Below are positions 29,301 to 40,473 of a stretch of DNA of 64,000 nt, in pieces. The translations under genes were made by a program, and so were the position numbers. The stretch's first letter is position 1; every line of letters begins with the position of its first letter. This DNA comes from Vibrio vulnificus NBRC 15645 = ATCC 27562 (GTDB taxonomy: Bacteria; Pseudomonadota; Gammaproteobacteria; Enterobacterales; Vibrionaceae), in the NCBI RefSeq assembly GCF_002224265.1, contig NZ_CP012881.1, positions 1,798,001 to 1,862,000 of the forward strand, read 5' to 3'. The notes below the pieces were generated by a model. It was not told the origin of the DNA. It saw only the letters and a list, made by a program, of their open reading frames with translations, and searched no databases.

Positions 29301-29522
29301 ATGAAAGCTGGTATCCATCCAGAATACAAAGCAGTAAACGCAACTTGTTCTTGCGGCAACTCTTTCGTTTTCAACTCTACTCTAGATAAAGAATCTATCC
29401 ACCTAGACGTATGTGACAAGTGCCACCCATTCTACACTGGTAAGCAACGTATCGTTGATACAGGCGGCCGTGTTGATCGCTTCAACAAGCGTTTCGGTGC
29501 TCTATCAAGCGGTAAGAAATAA
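29301..29522 (+). CDS. rpmE: 50S ribosomal protein L31 (zinc-binding form)
   Basis: Bridges the ribosomal subunits. 73 residues with Cys16, Cys18, Cys37 and Cys40 (CSC...CDKC), so this is the zinc-containing type; zinc-free paralogues, normally Zur-controlled, are not in the window. AGGTTATCCC precedes ATG 29301. It is divergent from priA, as in E. coli. Confidence 0.97.
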   Translation: MKAGIHPEYKAVNATCSCGNSFVFNSTLDKESIHLDVCDKCHPFYTGKQRIVDTGGRVDRFNKRFGALSSGKK

Positions 29523-29546
29523 TAGCGTTAGCTATTGCTGTTTGAG

Positions 29547-29574
29547 AAAAAAGGTCGCTTATGCGGCCTTTTTT
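29547..29574 (+). terminator. Rho-independent terminator after rpmE
   Basis: Stem AAAAAAGGTCGC / GCGGCCTTTTTT with one G-T wobble and a 4-base loop, ending in six T. Confidence 0.9.
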
Positions 29575-29800
29575 GCATTCAGCGTCTAGGTGACGCTTTC
29601 TCTCAAGCACCCTCCCTTATGCCATCTGGTCTTACTTCTATCTTATTCACAATTTTTATAGATTTGCCTCGCAATCTTGGCTAGGAAGATTGACTTATAT
29701 CAATTAGAATTTCTCTCTAAATTGAACAAAAAGGCAGAGTTTTTGTTCAAGCTAAAGTGTTCCCCCCTTTACCGTACACGCAAAAAGAGAATAACCATTT

Positions 29801-31078
29801 ATGTCCGATGACAATAGCCAGCAAATGACCCCTGAAGAAGTACTTCGCCAACAAGCTCTTGATTATCATGCTTTGCCAACGGCGGGTAAAATTGCCGTCG
29901 CTCTAACCAAACCTGCGGAAACCGCTAAAGATCTTGCTTTAGCTTACAGTCCAGGTGTCGCAGAGCCGGTTCGCGAAATCGCACAGAACCCAGACAACGT
30001 TTACAAGTACACCTCAAAGGGAAATATGGTGGCCGTTATCTCTAACGGTACGGCAATTTTGGGCCTAGGTAATTTAGGTCCTTTGGCATCAAAGCCAGTA
30101 ATGGAAGGGAAGGCGCTGCTGTTTAAGCGTTTTGCTGGTCTTGATTCTATCGATATCGAAGTGAAGCATCGCACCATCGACGAATTTGTGGATACGGTAG
30201 CGAACATTGCAGATACCTTTGGTGGTATCAACCTAGAAGACATCAAAGCCCCGGATTGTTTTGAAATTGAAAAACGTCTGATTGAGCGTTGCGATGTACC
30301 CGTTTTCCATGATGACCAACACGGTACGGCGATCGTGACTGCCGCTGGTATGCTGAATGCGATTGAGTTGCAGGGTAAAAAGTTGAACGAGTGTATTATC
30401 GTTTGTCTTGGCGCTGGGGCTGCTGCGGTGGCGTGTATGGAGCTGTTGATCAAATGTGGCGCGATGCGTGAAAAGATCTATATGCTGGATCGCAAAGGTG
30501 TGATTCATACACGTCGTGATGATCTCAACGAATACAAGCAACTGTTTGCCAACAATACAGACAAGCGCACACTAGAAGATGTTATCAGCGGTGCGGATCT
30601 CTTCCTTGGCGTGTCTGGTCCAAACCTAATGCCAGCAGAAGCGCTGAAGCTGATGGCGGATAAACCGGTTGTGTTTGCGTGTTCAAACCCTGATCCAGAG
30701 ATCAAGCCAGAGCTGGCGCATGAAGTGCGCAGCGATCTTATTATGGGTACAGGACGCAGCGACTATCCAAACCAAGTGAACAACGTGTTGTGCTTCCCAT
30801 TTATTTTCCGTGGTGCACTGGATGTTCGTGCTAGTGAAATTAATGATGAAATGAAGTTGGCAGCGGTTGAAGCGATTCGTCAATTGGCGAAAGAGCCAGT
30901 GCCAGAAGCGGTATTGAAAGCGGCAGGTGTTGAATCGCTCAGCTTTGGTCCGCAATACATTATTCCAAAACCAATGGATTCACGTTTGTTGCCTCGCGTG
31001 GCGAAAGCCGTTGCTCAGGCGGCCGTGGATACCGGTGTTGCTCGTATTCCAATGCCAGAAAACTACATGGCCGAGTAA
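29801..31078 (+). CDS. maeB: Malic enzyme, short form (NAD(P)-dependent, decarboxylating)
   Basis: Converts malate to pyruvate and CO2, producing NAD(P)H. 425 residues: N-terminal malic domain (LAYSPGVAEPVREIAQNPDNVYKYTSK-type) with the catalytic stretch DIKAPDCFEIE, then a Rossmann domain with GAGAAAVACMELL. It lacks the C-terminal phosphotransacetylase-like half of E. coli MaeB (759 residues), so acetyl-CoA regulation through that domain is absent. Cofactor preference cannot be read reliably. A strong terminator follows. Confidence 0.93.
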   Translation: MSDDNSQQMTPEEVLRQQALDYHALPTAGKIAVALTKPAETAKDLALAYSPGVAEPVREIAQNPDNVYKYTSKGNMVAVISNGTAILGLGNLGPLASKPVMEGKALLFKRFAGLDSIDIEVKHRTIDEFVDTVANIADTFGGINLEDIKAPDCFEIEKRLIERCDVPVFHDDQHGTAIVTAAGMLNAIELQGKKLNECIIVCLGAGAAAVACMELLIKCGAMREKIYMLDRKGVIHTRRDDLNEYKQLFANNTDKRTLEDVISGADLFLGVSGPNLMPAEALKLMADKPVVFACSNPDPEIKPELAHEVRSDLIMGTGRSDYPNQVNNVLCFPFIFRGALDVRASEINDEMKLAAVEAIRQLAKEPVPEAVLKAAGVESLSFGPQYIIPKPMDSRLLPRVAKAVAQAAVDTGVARIPMPENYMAE

Positions 31079-31092
31079 ATCATAGCCTAAAC

Positions 31093-31122
31093 AAACGGGA
31101 CGCTTTAAGCGTCCCGTTTTTG
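31093..31122 (+). terminator. Rho-independent terminator after the malic enzyme gene
   Basis: 12-bp perfect stem AAACGGGACGCT / AGCGTCCCGTTT with a 3-base loop and five T. metJ converges from the other side. Confidence 0.9.
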
Positions 31123-31163
31123 ATCAGATACCACTTTCCCCGGTGTGGTAAAGCTAACGAGGT

Positions 31164-31481
31164 TTAGTCGTCATACGCTTCAAATTCAATACCCATCGCC
31201 GTCATTAATTCTTTGGCTTCTGTTGGGATATCATCCGGGCGATCCTTTCTGAGATCTTCATCCGTCGGCAGTGGCTGGCCTGTGTACGCATGCAGGAATG
31301 CCTCACACAACAACTCACTGTTTGTTGCGTGGCGTAGGTTGTTAATTTGACGACGAGTACGTTCATCCGTCAGAACTTTTAGTACTTTAAGCGGGATAGA
31401 AACGGTAATTTTTTTTACTTGCTCGCTTTTCTTTCCATGCTCTGCGTATGGACTTATGTATTCGCCATTCCAGTCAGCCAT
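31164..31481 (-). CDS. metJ: Methionine repressor MetJ
   Basis: Ribbon-helix-helix repressor with S-adenosylmethionine as co-repressor. 105 residues, full length, starting [18 protein letters not shown]. The DNA-binding strand is [16 protein letters not shown] (about 22-37), then [23 protein letters not shown]. It is divergent from metB with the Met boxes between them, so it can control itself and metBL. Confidence 0.98.
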   Translation of the reverse strand: MADWNGEYISPYAEHGKKSEQVKKITVSIPLKVLKVLTDERTRRQINNLRHATNSELLCEAFLHAYTGQPLPTDEDLRKDRPDDIPTEAKELMTAMGIEFEAYDD

Positions 31482-31557
31482 TGCGCACCTTCAGAGTAAT
31501 AATCGGTTAATAAAAATTGTAAGCGGAGATTTTAGCTGGATTTACCGCCATAAGCAA

Positions 31558-31589
31558 AGACATATGGACGTCTAGAAGTGTTGACGTCT
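31558..31589 (+). promoter_or_regulatory. Four tandem Met boxes (MetJ operator) between metJ and metB
   Basis: Consecutive 8-bp units AGACATAT, GGACGTCT, AGAAGTGT and TGACGTCT resemble the consensus AGACGTCT with no gaps, as MetJ needs for cooperative dimer binding. Positioned in the divergent promoter region. Confidence 0.85.
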
Positions 31590-31691
31590 TAAATTTTGAT
31601 GGTTAAAGTGACAACTATTAATGGAGAGGAAGGCGTCCGATAACAGTAGCGCATTCTTATTAAGAATTCATCTTCGCAGAAAGGAAACATC

Positions 31692-32858
31692 ATGAGTCAC
31701 CACAAGCCAGCTACGATTGCCGTTAGAACGGGCATCGAATCCGATACTCAATACCGTGCCGTTGTGCCACCGATCTATTTGTCGACGAACTATGGTTTCT
31801 CTGCCTTTGGTGAAGTGCCTAAATACGACTATACCCGCTCAGGCAACCCCAATCGTGGCTTACTAGAGCAAGCGTTGTTTGAGCTTGAGTCTGGTAAAGG
31901 TGCGGTGGTTACAAACTGCGGGACATCGGCACTCAACTTGTGGGTTTCTGCTTTTTTAAGTCCTGACGATCTTATTGTAGCCCCTCATGATTGTTATGGC
32001 GGTACCTACCGTCTTTTCAATACTCGAGCGAAGAAAGGGGATTTTAAAGTCCGCTTTGTCGACCAATCCGACAGTGCTGCACTGGATGCAGCGTTAGCGC
32101 TTAACCCTAAGTTGGTGTTGCTTGAAACACCTTCCAACCCGCTCGTGCGTGTGGTGGACATCGCGGAAGTGTGTGAGAAAGCCCATAAAGTGGGTGCGTT
32201 GGTGGCGGTCGATAACACCTTTTTGACACCGGTGTACCAAAAGCCTTTGGAGCTGGGGGCAGACTTTGTGATTCACTCGACAACCAAGTACATCAATGGG
32301 CATTCTGATGTGATTGGCGGTGTGGTGATCACAAAAACCGAAGAGCACGCAACAGAGCTAGCATGGTGGGGGAACTGCCTTGGTGCAACTGGCACGCCAT
32401 TTGACAGCTATATGACGCTGCGTGGCATCCGCACCTTGGGGGCACGTATGCGCGTGCATGAAGAAAGTTCGCAACAAATCCTCTCTTATCTGCAAACTCA
32501 AGAGTTAGTCGGCACCATTTATCACCCGAGTTTGCCAGCGCATCCCGGCCATGAGGTTGCTAAAAAGCAGCAATCGGGCTTTGGCTCGATGTTGAGCTTT
32601 GAATTTGCTGGCAGCTTCGAGCAATTGAAAGTGTTTGTGAAAGCGCTAGATTTATTTTCATTAGCGGAGTCACTTGGTGGTGTCGAAAGTTTGGTTTGTC
32701 ATCCTGCTTCCATGACTCATCGTGCGATGGGAGAGGAAGCGCTCGCAGAGGCTGGCGTCACGCAACAGTTATTGCGTTTATCCGTGGGGCTGGAAGATGC
32801 GCAAGATCTGATTGCTGACCTCAAGCAGGCCTTTCAACAAGCGAAGGAGAGCTGTTAA
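31692..32858 (+). CDS. metB: Cystathionine gamma-synthase
   Basis: PLP enzyme joining O-succinylhomoserine and cysteine in methionine synthesis. 388 residues; PLP lysine Lys199 in HSTTKYINGHSDVIGG, YTRSGNPNR for phosphate binding, and the catalytic tyrosine region HDCYGGTYRLF. AGAAAGGAAAC precedes ATG 31692. The stop overlaps the start of metL by one base (TAATG), so the pair is coupled. Confidence 0.97.
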   Translation: MSHHKPATIAVRTGIESDTQYRAVVPPIYLSTNYGFSAFGEVPKYDYTRSGNPNRGLLEQALFELESGKGAVVTNCGTSALNLWVSAFLSPDDLIVAPHDCYGGTYRLFNTRAKKGDFKVRFVDQSDSAALDAALALNPKLVLLETPSNPLVRVVDIAEVCEKAHKVGALVAVDNTFLTPVYQKPLELGADFVIHSTTKYINGHSDVIGGVVITKTEEHATELAWWGNCLGATGTPFDSYMTLRGIRTLGARMRVHEESSQQILSYLQTQELVGTIYHPSLPAHPGHEVAKKQQSGFGSMLSFEFAGSFEQLKVFVKALDLFSLAESLGGVESLVCHPASMTHRAMGEEALAEAGVTQQLLRLSVGLEDAQDLIADLKQAFQQAKESC

Positions 32859-35269
32859 TGAGTCAAGTTCGACAACTGCACAAATTTGGTGGAAGCAGCC
32901 TTGCGGATCCGGATTGCTATCGTCGTGTGGTGAACATCCTCAAAGAGTACTCGGGTGACAACGATTTAGTGGTGGTGTCGGCAGCGGGTAAAACCACCAA
33001 CCGCTTAATTGAATTTAGTGAGGCGCTGGAGAAGGACGGCCGTTTGGCTCACGAAGCATTGCAAGCTTTGCGTCAATATCAAACCGGCTTGGTGGAAGCA
33101 CTGATCGCGTCGAACCAGCGTAGCGAGCTGCTTGATCAACTTGCTGATGAGTTCAGCACGTTGGCCGAGCTCTCCGCACCACTCACCACCGCGCAAAAAG
33201 CAGCGATCTTAGGCCATGGAGAAGTGTGGTCGTCGCGTCTACTGGCTGCGTTGTTGAACCAACATGATCTCGCTGCGGTGGCTCAGGACGCGCGTGCGTT
33301 TTTACGGGCTGAAACAGGCACCCAACCTGAAGTGGATCGAGCTCGTTCTTATCCTCTGATTAAAGAAGTGTTGGCGCAGCACTCACATCGCCGTGTGGTG
33401 ATCACCGGCTTTATGGCGCAAAACCAAGCAGGCGAAACGGTCTTATTAGGGCGCAATGGCTCTGACTACTCTGCTACCGTGATTGGTGCGCTGGCGGAAG
33501 TGGCTAAAGTGACGATTTGGAGTGATGTGGCTGGGGTGTACAGCGCCGACCCTCGTTTGGTCAGTGACGCTTGTTTGCTGCCGTTACTGCGTTTGGATGA
33601 AGCCAGTGAACTTGCGCGCTTAGCCGCTCCAGTCCTGCATAGCCGAACATTACAGCCAGTGGCACAAAGTGCCACCGAGCTTAATCTGCGTTGCAGTTAC
33701 ACGCCTGAGTCAGGTTCTACCCGTATTGAACGCGTGTTGGCGTCTGGGCGCGGTGCCAAAATTATCACCTCGCTTGATGATGTTATGTTAGTGCAGTTGA
33801 ACTTCTCTGCCGGTCATGACTTTGAGCGCCAGCAGCAAGAGGTATTGCGTGCACTCAAACGCGCGCAGTTGGAACCATTGGCGTTTGAAGCACAAAAAGA
33901 TCAATTTAAGCTGCGCTTAGCGTATACCACAGAAATTGCTGGTGGCGCTTTGGCACATCTGCAAGAGTTGGGTTTGGCCGCCGAGATCAAGCTGAAAGAG
34001 GGTTTTTCGCTGGTCGCCGCTGTCGGGGCTGGAGTCACGAACAATGCCAGCCATTGTTTTGGGTTCTACCAACAACTGAAACACTCTCCTGTGGAGTTCA
34101 TTTCTGAAGCTGAATCAGGATTGAGTTTGGTTGCGGTGATGCGCCGAGTCGATATTCCGGTACTGGTGAAAGCGATCCATACCCAACTGTTTCAAGCCCA
34201 GAAGCGTGTGGCATTGGCTCTGTGTGGTAAAGGTAATATCGGATCCAGTTGGTTATCTCTGTTTGCGCAGCAGAAAAGTGAGTTGGAAAAACGCCATGGT
34301 ATGAACTTTGAGTTGGTGGCCGTGGTGGATAGCCAAACTTATCTGTTCAATGAACAAGGTTTAGATGCCGCAGCAGTACATGCGCATTTTGATGATGACT
34401 CGGTACCGAATGATGGGGCCAATTGGTTACAACGATTGAGTTCAATCCAAGACTATGACGAAGTGGTGGTGTTGGATGTCACGGCCAGCCGCGAGTTGGC
34501 AGCGCAATATTTGGATATTGCCCATCAAGGTATGCACCTCATTTCCGCGAATAAAATTGCGGGCTCAGCGAGCAGCGATTACTACTACCAAGTGCAAGAT
34601 GCCTTCAGCAAAATTGGCCGTCATTGGTTGTATAACGCAACTGTGGGTGCTGGCTTACCGATTAATCACACGGTGAGAGATTTACGCGAAAGTGGTGATG
34701 AAATCGTGGCACTTTCTGGCATCTTCTCTGGCACGCTCTCTTGGCTGTTCCAGCAGTTTGATGGTTCAGTACCGTTTGCAGAGCTGGTTGATTTAGCTTG
34801 GCAGCAAGGGCTCACTGAACCGGATCCTCGCAGCGATTTGGATGGATCAGATGTGATGCGTAAGCTGGTGATCTTGGCTCGCGAATCAGGCTTAGACATT
34901 GAGCCTGAAAACGTGAAAGTGGAATCTTTGGTGCCTGAAGAGCTTAAAGAACTGTCTCTTGACGATTTCTTTGACCAAGCCCACTTATTGAGTGAGCGTT
35001 TGCAAGAACGTCTCACTAAGGCGCAGCGTCAAGATCAGGTGCTACGCTATGTTGCTCGTCTAGAAAAAAATGGTAAAGCTCGTGTCAGTGTTGAAGCGCT
35101 ACAAAGAGAGCATGCTTTGGCGAACTTGTTGCCGTGTGACAATATCTTTGCCATTGAGAGTAAATGGTATCGTGATAATCCTTTAGTAATTCGTGGCCCG
35201 GGGGCTGGGCGTGAAGTGACTGCTGGCGCAATTCAGTCTGATCTCAATCGCTTAGCTGGCTTGTTCTAA
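32858..35269 (+). CDS. metL: Bifunctional aspartokinase / homoserine dehydrogenase II
   Basis: Catalyses the first and third steps from aspartate toward methionine. 803 residues: an aspartokinase domain at the N terminus (HKFGGSSLADPDCY, then LLGRNGSDYSATVIG), a shortened ACT-like middle, and a homoserine dehydrogenase domain from about 450 (ALCGKGNIGSSWL, NATVGAGLPINHT, GLTEPDPRSDLDGSDVMRK). Like E. coli MetL it is probably regulated by repression through MetJ rather than by feedback. A terminator follows. Confidence 0.97.
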   Translation: MSQVRQLHKFGGSSLADPDCYRRVVNILKEYSGDNDLVVVSAAGKTTNRLIEFSEALEKDGRLAHEALQALRQYQTGLVEALIASNQRSELLDQLADEFSTLAELSAPLTTAQKAAILGHGEVWSSRLLAALLNQHDLAAVAQDARAFLRAETGTQPEVDRARSYPLIKEVLAQHSHRRVVITGFMAQNQAGETVLLGRNGSDYSATVIGALAEVAKVTIWSDVAGVYSADPRLVSDACLLPLLRLDEASELARLAAPVLHSRTLQPVAQSATELNLRCSYTPESGSTRIERVLASGRGAKIITSLDDVMLVQLNFSAGHDFERQQQEVLRALKRAQLEPLAFEAQKDQFKLRLAYTTEIAGGALAHLQELGLAAEIKLKEGFSLVAAVGAGVTNNASHCFGFYQQLKHSPVEFISEAESGLSLVAVMRRVDIPVLVKAIHTQLFQAQKRVALALCGKGNIGSSWLSLFAQQKSELEKRHGMNFELVAVVDSQTYLFNEQGLDAAAVHAHFDDDSVPNDGANWLQRLSSIQDYDEVVVLDVTASRELAAQYLDIAHQGMHLISANKIAGSASSDYYYQVQDAFSKIGRHWLYNATVGAGLPINHTVRDLRESGDEIVALSGIFSGTLSWLFQQFDGSVPFAELVDLAWQQGLTEPDPRSDLDGSDVMRKLVILARESGLDIEPENVKVESLVPEELKELSLDDFFDQAHLLSERLQERLTKAQRQDQVLRYVARLEKNGKARVSVEALQREHALANLLPCDNIFAIESKWYRDNPLVIRGPGAGREVTAGAIQSDLNRLAGLF

Positions 35270-35289
35270 GATAAGACGGATGATTTGAT

Positions 35290-35314
35290 AGGGACCCAAG
35301 CGGTCCCTTTTTTC
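35290..35314 (+). terminator. Rho-independent terminator after metL
   Basis: Stem AGGGACC / GGTCCCT with a 5-base loop and six T. Confidence 0.85.
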
Positions 35315-35343
35315 TACTTGAACTATGCTCATTATGAACTTGA

Positions 35344-36363
<1,020 letters not shown>

Positions 36364-36390
36364 GTTGACTTTCCATCTCTCCCTCATATA

Positions 36391-36420
36391 AAAACGGCTC
36401 CCTTATCAGGAGCCGTTTTG
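36391..36420 (+). terminator. Rho-independent terminator after metF
   Basis: 11-bp perfect stem AAAACGGCTCC / GGAGCCGTTTT with a 7-base loop; symmetric tails could also serve the convergent aphA. Confidence 0.88.
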
Positions 36421-36469
36421 CTATTTCAAATCATCACCGCCATATTGCCTAGCGTATGTGGCTGGTGGA

Positions 36470-37009
36470 TTAGCCGAGGATATCCAGTTCGGCTAACACT
36501 TCTTCTGCCCAGCGTACCCAAGCTTCACGCATCATTAAATTACGGCGCAAGGTGAGGCGCTCTAGGCGGCCTTGCTTATCCAGTGTCGATGGTGTCGCGT
36601 AGTACGCGGCTTCAATTTCTTTGTAGTGTGAGACAAGCTTGCGAGACTCTTCTACTAACTCAGCAAGCTGAGCGCGGTAAGGTGTAGAGGGTTGTACTGA
36701 GCAAGCCATCAGTTTTGCTGAAAACTCGTCGCGTACAGTTGGGTGGGCTGTCGGTTGATCAAACCACTCACCTAATGCTGAGCGTCCAGCGTCGGTAATT
36801 GAATAAACTTTGCGATCCGGCTTGCCTTCTTGCGGTTCCAATACACAAGTTACCAGCTCTTTCTCTGCCATTTTATTCAGCTCACGGTACACCTGTTGGT
36901 GACTTGCTTTCCAAAAGTAGCCGATAGAAGCGGAGAATTCTTTAGTGATATCGTAACCGGTCGCATCGCGAGTGCTTAAAACGGTTAGAATTACGTGTGG
37001 TAATGACAT
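36470..37009 (-). CDS. aphA: PadR-family regulator AphA
   Basis: Low-cell-density master regulator in the Vibrio quorum-sensing circuit and activator of virulence genes in V. cholerae. 179 residues, start ATG 37009 (MSLPHVILTVLSTRDATGYDI); the frame is open to 37081 but the family starts here. An N-terminal winged helix (residues 1-85, FWKASHQQVYRELNKM as recognition region) is followed by a long helical dimerisation domain with LERLTLRRNLMMREAWVRWAEEV. The sequence agrees closely with my memory of V. cholerae AphA. A 611-base non-coding region precedes it. Confidence 0.95.
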   Translation of the reverse strand: MSLPHVILTVLSTRDATGYDITKEFSASIGYFWKASHQQVYRELNKMAEKELVTCVLEPQEGKPDRKVYSITDAGRSALGEWFDQPTAHPTVRDEFSAKLMACSVQPSTPYRAQLAELVEESRKLVSHYKEIEAAYYATPSTLDKQGRLERLTLRRNLMMREAWVRWAEEVLAELDILG

Positions 37010-37575
37010 GTCTTCAATCCAAATGGTCAATAAACTTATGAACAAGCTGCCTGCACGGCGTTTACATTCTTGTTGATGCAATTTGTTTATGTGCAGTCAG
37101 CACCAACAATGTTGGTCCTGTCACCTTTAAAGCCGTTTATCACCTAGGGTGGATGGAGCGATTCCATCAGGCTACGGAAATAATATTTGATGTGTGATCC
37201 GCAGCGGATGAGTAGTATATCTAAATAATAAGCATAAAGTGGAATAGCAGGACAATATTACCCAAAAAACTAACAAAATGCTCAATAGTGATATTTTGTA
37301 GAATAAAGTGCTTTTAATGTGCGTCATTTGGTTTTTAATGTAGCTTTATGTTCTGGTTTTTTGTTGTTGTTCTTACATGGTGATGGTGATCTGGAGCACA
37401 GAATGAGTAATTTTTATAAAATGGCGGCAAGAACGAATCGTGGCTGAAATGAGTGCTTGAAACGCCTGATGATGCTTTCCTCTCATTGAGAGATGTGGGG
37501 AGAGAATATCAGTGACAAGAGGAAAAATGGCATGAGGCCATTGAAGAGTAGGGGGCAAGGATGGGCTCTGAAACA
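37010..37575 (-). promoter_or_regulatory. Long aphA upstream region with possible Qrr pairing sites
   Basis: 566 bases without a credible gene between aphA and the ppc terminator. On the aphA strand it contains AGGTGACA (complement of 37120-37126) and CTAGGTGA (complement of 37140-37147). Both are complementary to the GGGUCACCUAGCC stretch of Vibrio Qrr RNAs as I recall it. A small hairpin CCAAC-AAT-GTTGG lies at 37103-37115, and an AT-rich inverted repeat ACAAAAT / ATTTTGT at 37273-37299. AphA, LuxR-type and Qrr control of aphA is known in Vibrio; these particular sites are inference. Confidence 0.45.
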
Positions 37576-37606
37576 AAAAGAGCTGGCGTAAGTCGCCAGC
37601 TCTTTT
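37576..37606 (-). terminator. Rho-independent terminator of ppc
   Basis: 13-bp perfect stem AAAAGAGCTGGCG / CGCCAGCTCTTTT with a 5-base loop, 15 bases past the ppc stop. Confidence 0.92.
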
Positions 37607-37620
37607 ACGTCTCAATGAAC

Positions 37621-40254
37621 TTAACCGGTGTTACGCATACCTGCGGCGATACCCGCGATGGTCACCATCAACGCTTCTTCAAGCTCTTCCGATACCACGC
37701 CAGCTTGGCGAGTGCGGTAAAGCAATTCTGCTTGAAGCATATTTAACGGTTCGATGTAGATATTACGTAGTCGAATAGACTCTTGACCCCAAGGATCGCT
37801 TTGCATCAAGTTCTCGTTGTTTTCGACGTTAAGCACCGCTTTGATGTCGCTTTGTAGCTGATCACGTAAGCGATCACCAAGAGGTAGCAGCGATTTGTCA
37901 GCGAGACGTTCATCATAGTAACGAGAAATCTCACTGTTACACTTTAGGTACACCATCTCAAGCATGCCCAAACGCGTGGAGAAAAATGGCCATTCACGGC
38001 ACATTTCTTCTAAAAGCGCTTGATGGCCTTTGTCAATCGAGTACTGAATCGCTTCACCAGCGCCTAACCACGCAGGCAATAGCAAGCGGTTTTGGCTCCA
38101 AGAGAAAATCCAAGGAATGGCACGTAGGCTTTCCACACCACCATTTGGGTTACGCTTAGCAGGACGAGAGCCTAGTGGCAGTTTACCCAACTCCAGCTCA
38201 GGTGTTGCTTGGCGGAAGTAAGGGACAAAGTCTGGCTCACCACGAACCACACTTCGGTAGGCTTCGCAGCTTACTTGCGACAGCACTTCCATCAGATCAC
38301 GCCACTCTTGTTTTGGCTCTGGTGGTGGCAGCAAGTTGGCCTCAAGGATCGCACTGGCGTACATGTTGAAGCTGTTAACAGCCACATCAGGCAAACCGAG
38401 TTTGAAGCGAATCATCTCACCCTGTTCGGTTACGCGTAGGCCACCTTTCAAGCTCTTTGGTGGTTGAGACAGCAGCGCTGCATGAGCTGGTGCACCGCCA
38501 CGACCAATGGTACCGCCACGGCCATGGAATAAGGTCAGCTCAATGCCTTCTTGTTCTGCGACGTTCACTAAAGCTTCCATCGCGTGGTATTGAGCCCAGC
38601 CTGCCGCCATTACGCCGGCGTCTTTTGCTGAGTCGGAATAGCCGATCATCACCATTTGATGGTTTTGAATAAAGCCACGATAGAGGTCAATGCTCATCAG
38701 TTGTTTGATCACCGCTTCGGCGTTGTTTAAATCGTCGAGTGTTTCAAACAGTGGGCAAACATCCATGCGATAAGGGCAGCCTGATTCTTGCAGTAATAGG
38801 TGCACAGCGAGTACATCAGAGGCTGTTTTGGCCATCGAGATGACGTAAGCACCAAACGCTTCACGAGATTGCGCGGCAATGATTTTGCACGTATCGAGCA
38901 CTTCTTTGACTGGCTCTGAAGGTTGCCAATCACGCGGTAGTAGAGGGCGCTTCGATGACAATTCATTGGTCAAGAAAGCGATTTTGTCTTGTTCGCTCCA
39001 GTGATTGTAATCACCAATGCCTAAGTGACGTGTCAGCTCTGAAAGGACATCAGCATGACGGGTGCTTTCTTGGCGAATGTCTAGGCGAACAAGATGTACA
39101 CCAAACGCTTTGACGCGACGCAGTGTATCGAGCAGTGAGCCTTCTGCGATCATGCTCATGCCACATTCACGTAGTGACTGATAACAGGCAAAAAGAGGAT
39201 CCCAAAGTTGCTCAACGCTTTGCAGTGGCGCTTTTACCGCCAGCTTCTGGCCGTTAATTTTCGCATCCAGGATCTCTTTGGTATCACTCAGCAGCGTGCG
39301 CAGTTGTTTCAAGATGGCGCGGTAAGGCTCGTGTTCATCTTCCCCTGCCAATTGACGAACGGTGTCGTTGCACTTGGTCATTGACAGCTCGCTGATCAAC
39401 TCATTGATGTCTTTGAGGTAAAGATCCGCCGCTTTCCAGCGCGAGAGGAGTAACACTTCACGTGTCACAGTATGGGTCACAAATGGGTTGCCATCTCGGT
39501 CACCGCCCATCCAAGATGAGAAGTGAACAGGGCGAGCATCGATTGGCAAGCCTTGGTCTAGATAGTCTTTGAGCTTTTCATCGAGTTCACGTAGGAAATC
39601 TGGCACCGCTTCCCAGAGTGAATTTTCCACCACGGCAAACCCCCACTTCGCTTCATCGAGTGGCGTTGGGCGCTGCTTGCGAATCACGTCTGAGTGCCAG
39701 CTTTGTGCGATAAGTTGCTCGAGGCGTTTTTCTGTCTTGTGGCGCTCTTTGTAAGAGAGATCGCTCAGCTCCAACTTAGACAGACACTCGTTGATTTTGA
39801 CCAGTTTATTGATCATGGTGCGGCGCGTGATTTCAGTAGGGTGCGCAGTCAGCACCAACTCAATGTTCAATTCACGAATCGCTTGGGCGGTATCGAGTTT
39901 ATTGATGCCGTTTTGACCAAGCTTGGCAAATAGCGTATTGATCGCATCCGGCTCACACACGTGTGCATCGCAATGGCGAGAGATGGTGTGGTATTGCTCG
40001 GCAATGTTGGTCAAATTCAGAAATTGGTTAAAAGCGCGAGCCACCGGAGTGAGTTGCTCATCTGGCAGGCTTTTGATTTCTTCAATCAGGTTGTTACGAT
40101 CAGCCTGATTGCCTGCGCGGGCAGATTTGGAGAGCTTACGAATGGTCTCCACTTTCTCTAAGATTTCGTCACCGTGGGCTTCTTGAATGGTGTTACCCAA
40201 TAAGTGCCCCAACATGCTGACATTACTCTTGAGCGCGGCGTATTTCTCGTTCAT
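37621..40254 (-). CDS. ppc: Phosphoenolpyruvate carboxylase
   Basis: Anaplerotic carboxylation of PEP to oxaloacetate. 877 residues from ATG 40254 ([15 protein letters not shown]), chosen over the ATG two codons upstream because GAGG then lies ten bases away. The catalytic His motif [13 protein letters not shown], the glycine-rich [19 protein letters not shown] and the universal C-terminal tail MRNTG are intact. It sits between aphA and argE, matching the E. coli ppc-argE order. Confidence 0.98.
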   Translation of the reverse strand: MNEKYAALKSNVSMLGHLLGNTIQEAHGDEILEKVETIRKLSKSARAGNQADRNNLIEEIKSLPDEQLTPVARAFNQFLNLTNIAEQYHTISRHCDAHVCEPDAINTLFAKLGQNGINKLDTAQAIRELNIELVLTAHPTEITRRTMINKLVKINECLSKLELSDLSYKERHKTEKRLEQLIAQSWHSDVIRKQRPTPLDEAKWGFAVVENSLWEAVPDFLRELDEKLKDYLDQGLPIDARPVHFSSWMGGDRDGNPFVTHTVTREVLLLSRWKAADLYLKDINELISELSMTKCNDTVRQLAGEDEHEPYRAILKQLRTLLSDTKEILDAKINGQKLAVKAPLQSVEQLWDPLFACYQSLRECGMSMIAEGSLLDTLRRVKAFGVHLVRLDIRQESTRHADVLSELTRHLGIGDYNHWSEQDKIAFLTNELSSKRPLLPRDWQPSEPVKEVLDTCKIIAAQSREAFGAYVISMAKTASDVLAVHLLLQESGCPYRMDVCPLFETLDDLNNAEAVIKQLMSIDLYRGFIQNHQMVMIGYSDSAKDAGVMAAGWAQYHAMEALVNVAEQEGIELTLFHGRGGTIGRGGAPAHAALLSQPPKSLKGGLRVTEQGEMIRFKLGLPDVAVNSFNMYASAILEANLLPPPEPKQEWRDLMEVLSQVSCEAYRSVVRGEPDFVPYFRQATPELELGKLPLGSRPAKRNPNGGVESLRAIPWIFSWSQNRLLLPAWLGAGEAIQYSIDKGHQALLEEMCREWPFFSTRLGMLEMVYLKCNSEISRYYDERLADKSLLPLGDRLRDQLQSDIKAVLNVENNENLMQSDPWGQESIRLRNIYIEPLNMLQAELLYRTRQAGVVSEELEEALMVTIAGIAAGMRNTG

Positions 40255-40437
40255 TGTCATCCTGCCTCGTAAAAAAATTACATCCATTGTTCCTTGTTAA
40301 GCCACCAATCTAGCGAAATTTAATATATTTAGTCAAATAAAGCAGACTAAGTTTGCAAATATTCGCTCGCTGTTCTGACTTAAAGCAAAGTATTGCTTTG
40401 TAAATAAACGATATTGAAAATTTATTACAATTTATAA

Positions 40438-40464
40438 GGCAGAGTCGCTCTAAGCAACTCTGCC
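40438..40464 (-). terminator. Probable terminator after argE
   Basis: 8-bp stem GGCAGAGT / ACTCTGCC with an 11-base loop. The minus strand continues TTATAAATT, so the T tract is weak. Confidence 0.55.
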
Positions 40465-40473
40465 GACATGCAA

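Noticed and set aside
29521..29536. Small hairpin AATAGC-GTTA-GCTATT directly after rpmE as a terminator
   Set aside because: It lacks a T tract; the real terminator is the next hairpin at 29547-29574.
37373..37615. 80-residue open frame on the minus strand in the aphA-ppc gap
   Set aside because: No ribosome site, no recognisable family, and it runs over the ppc terminator.
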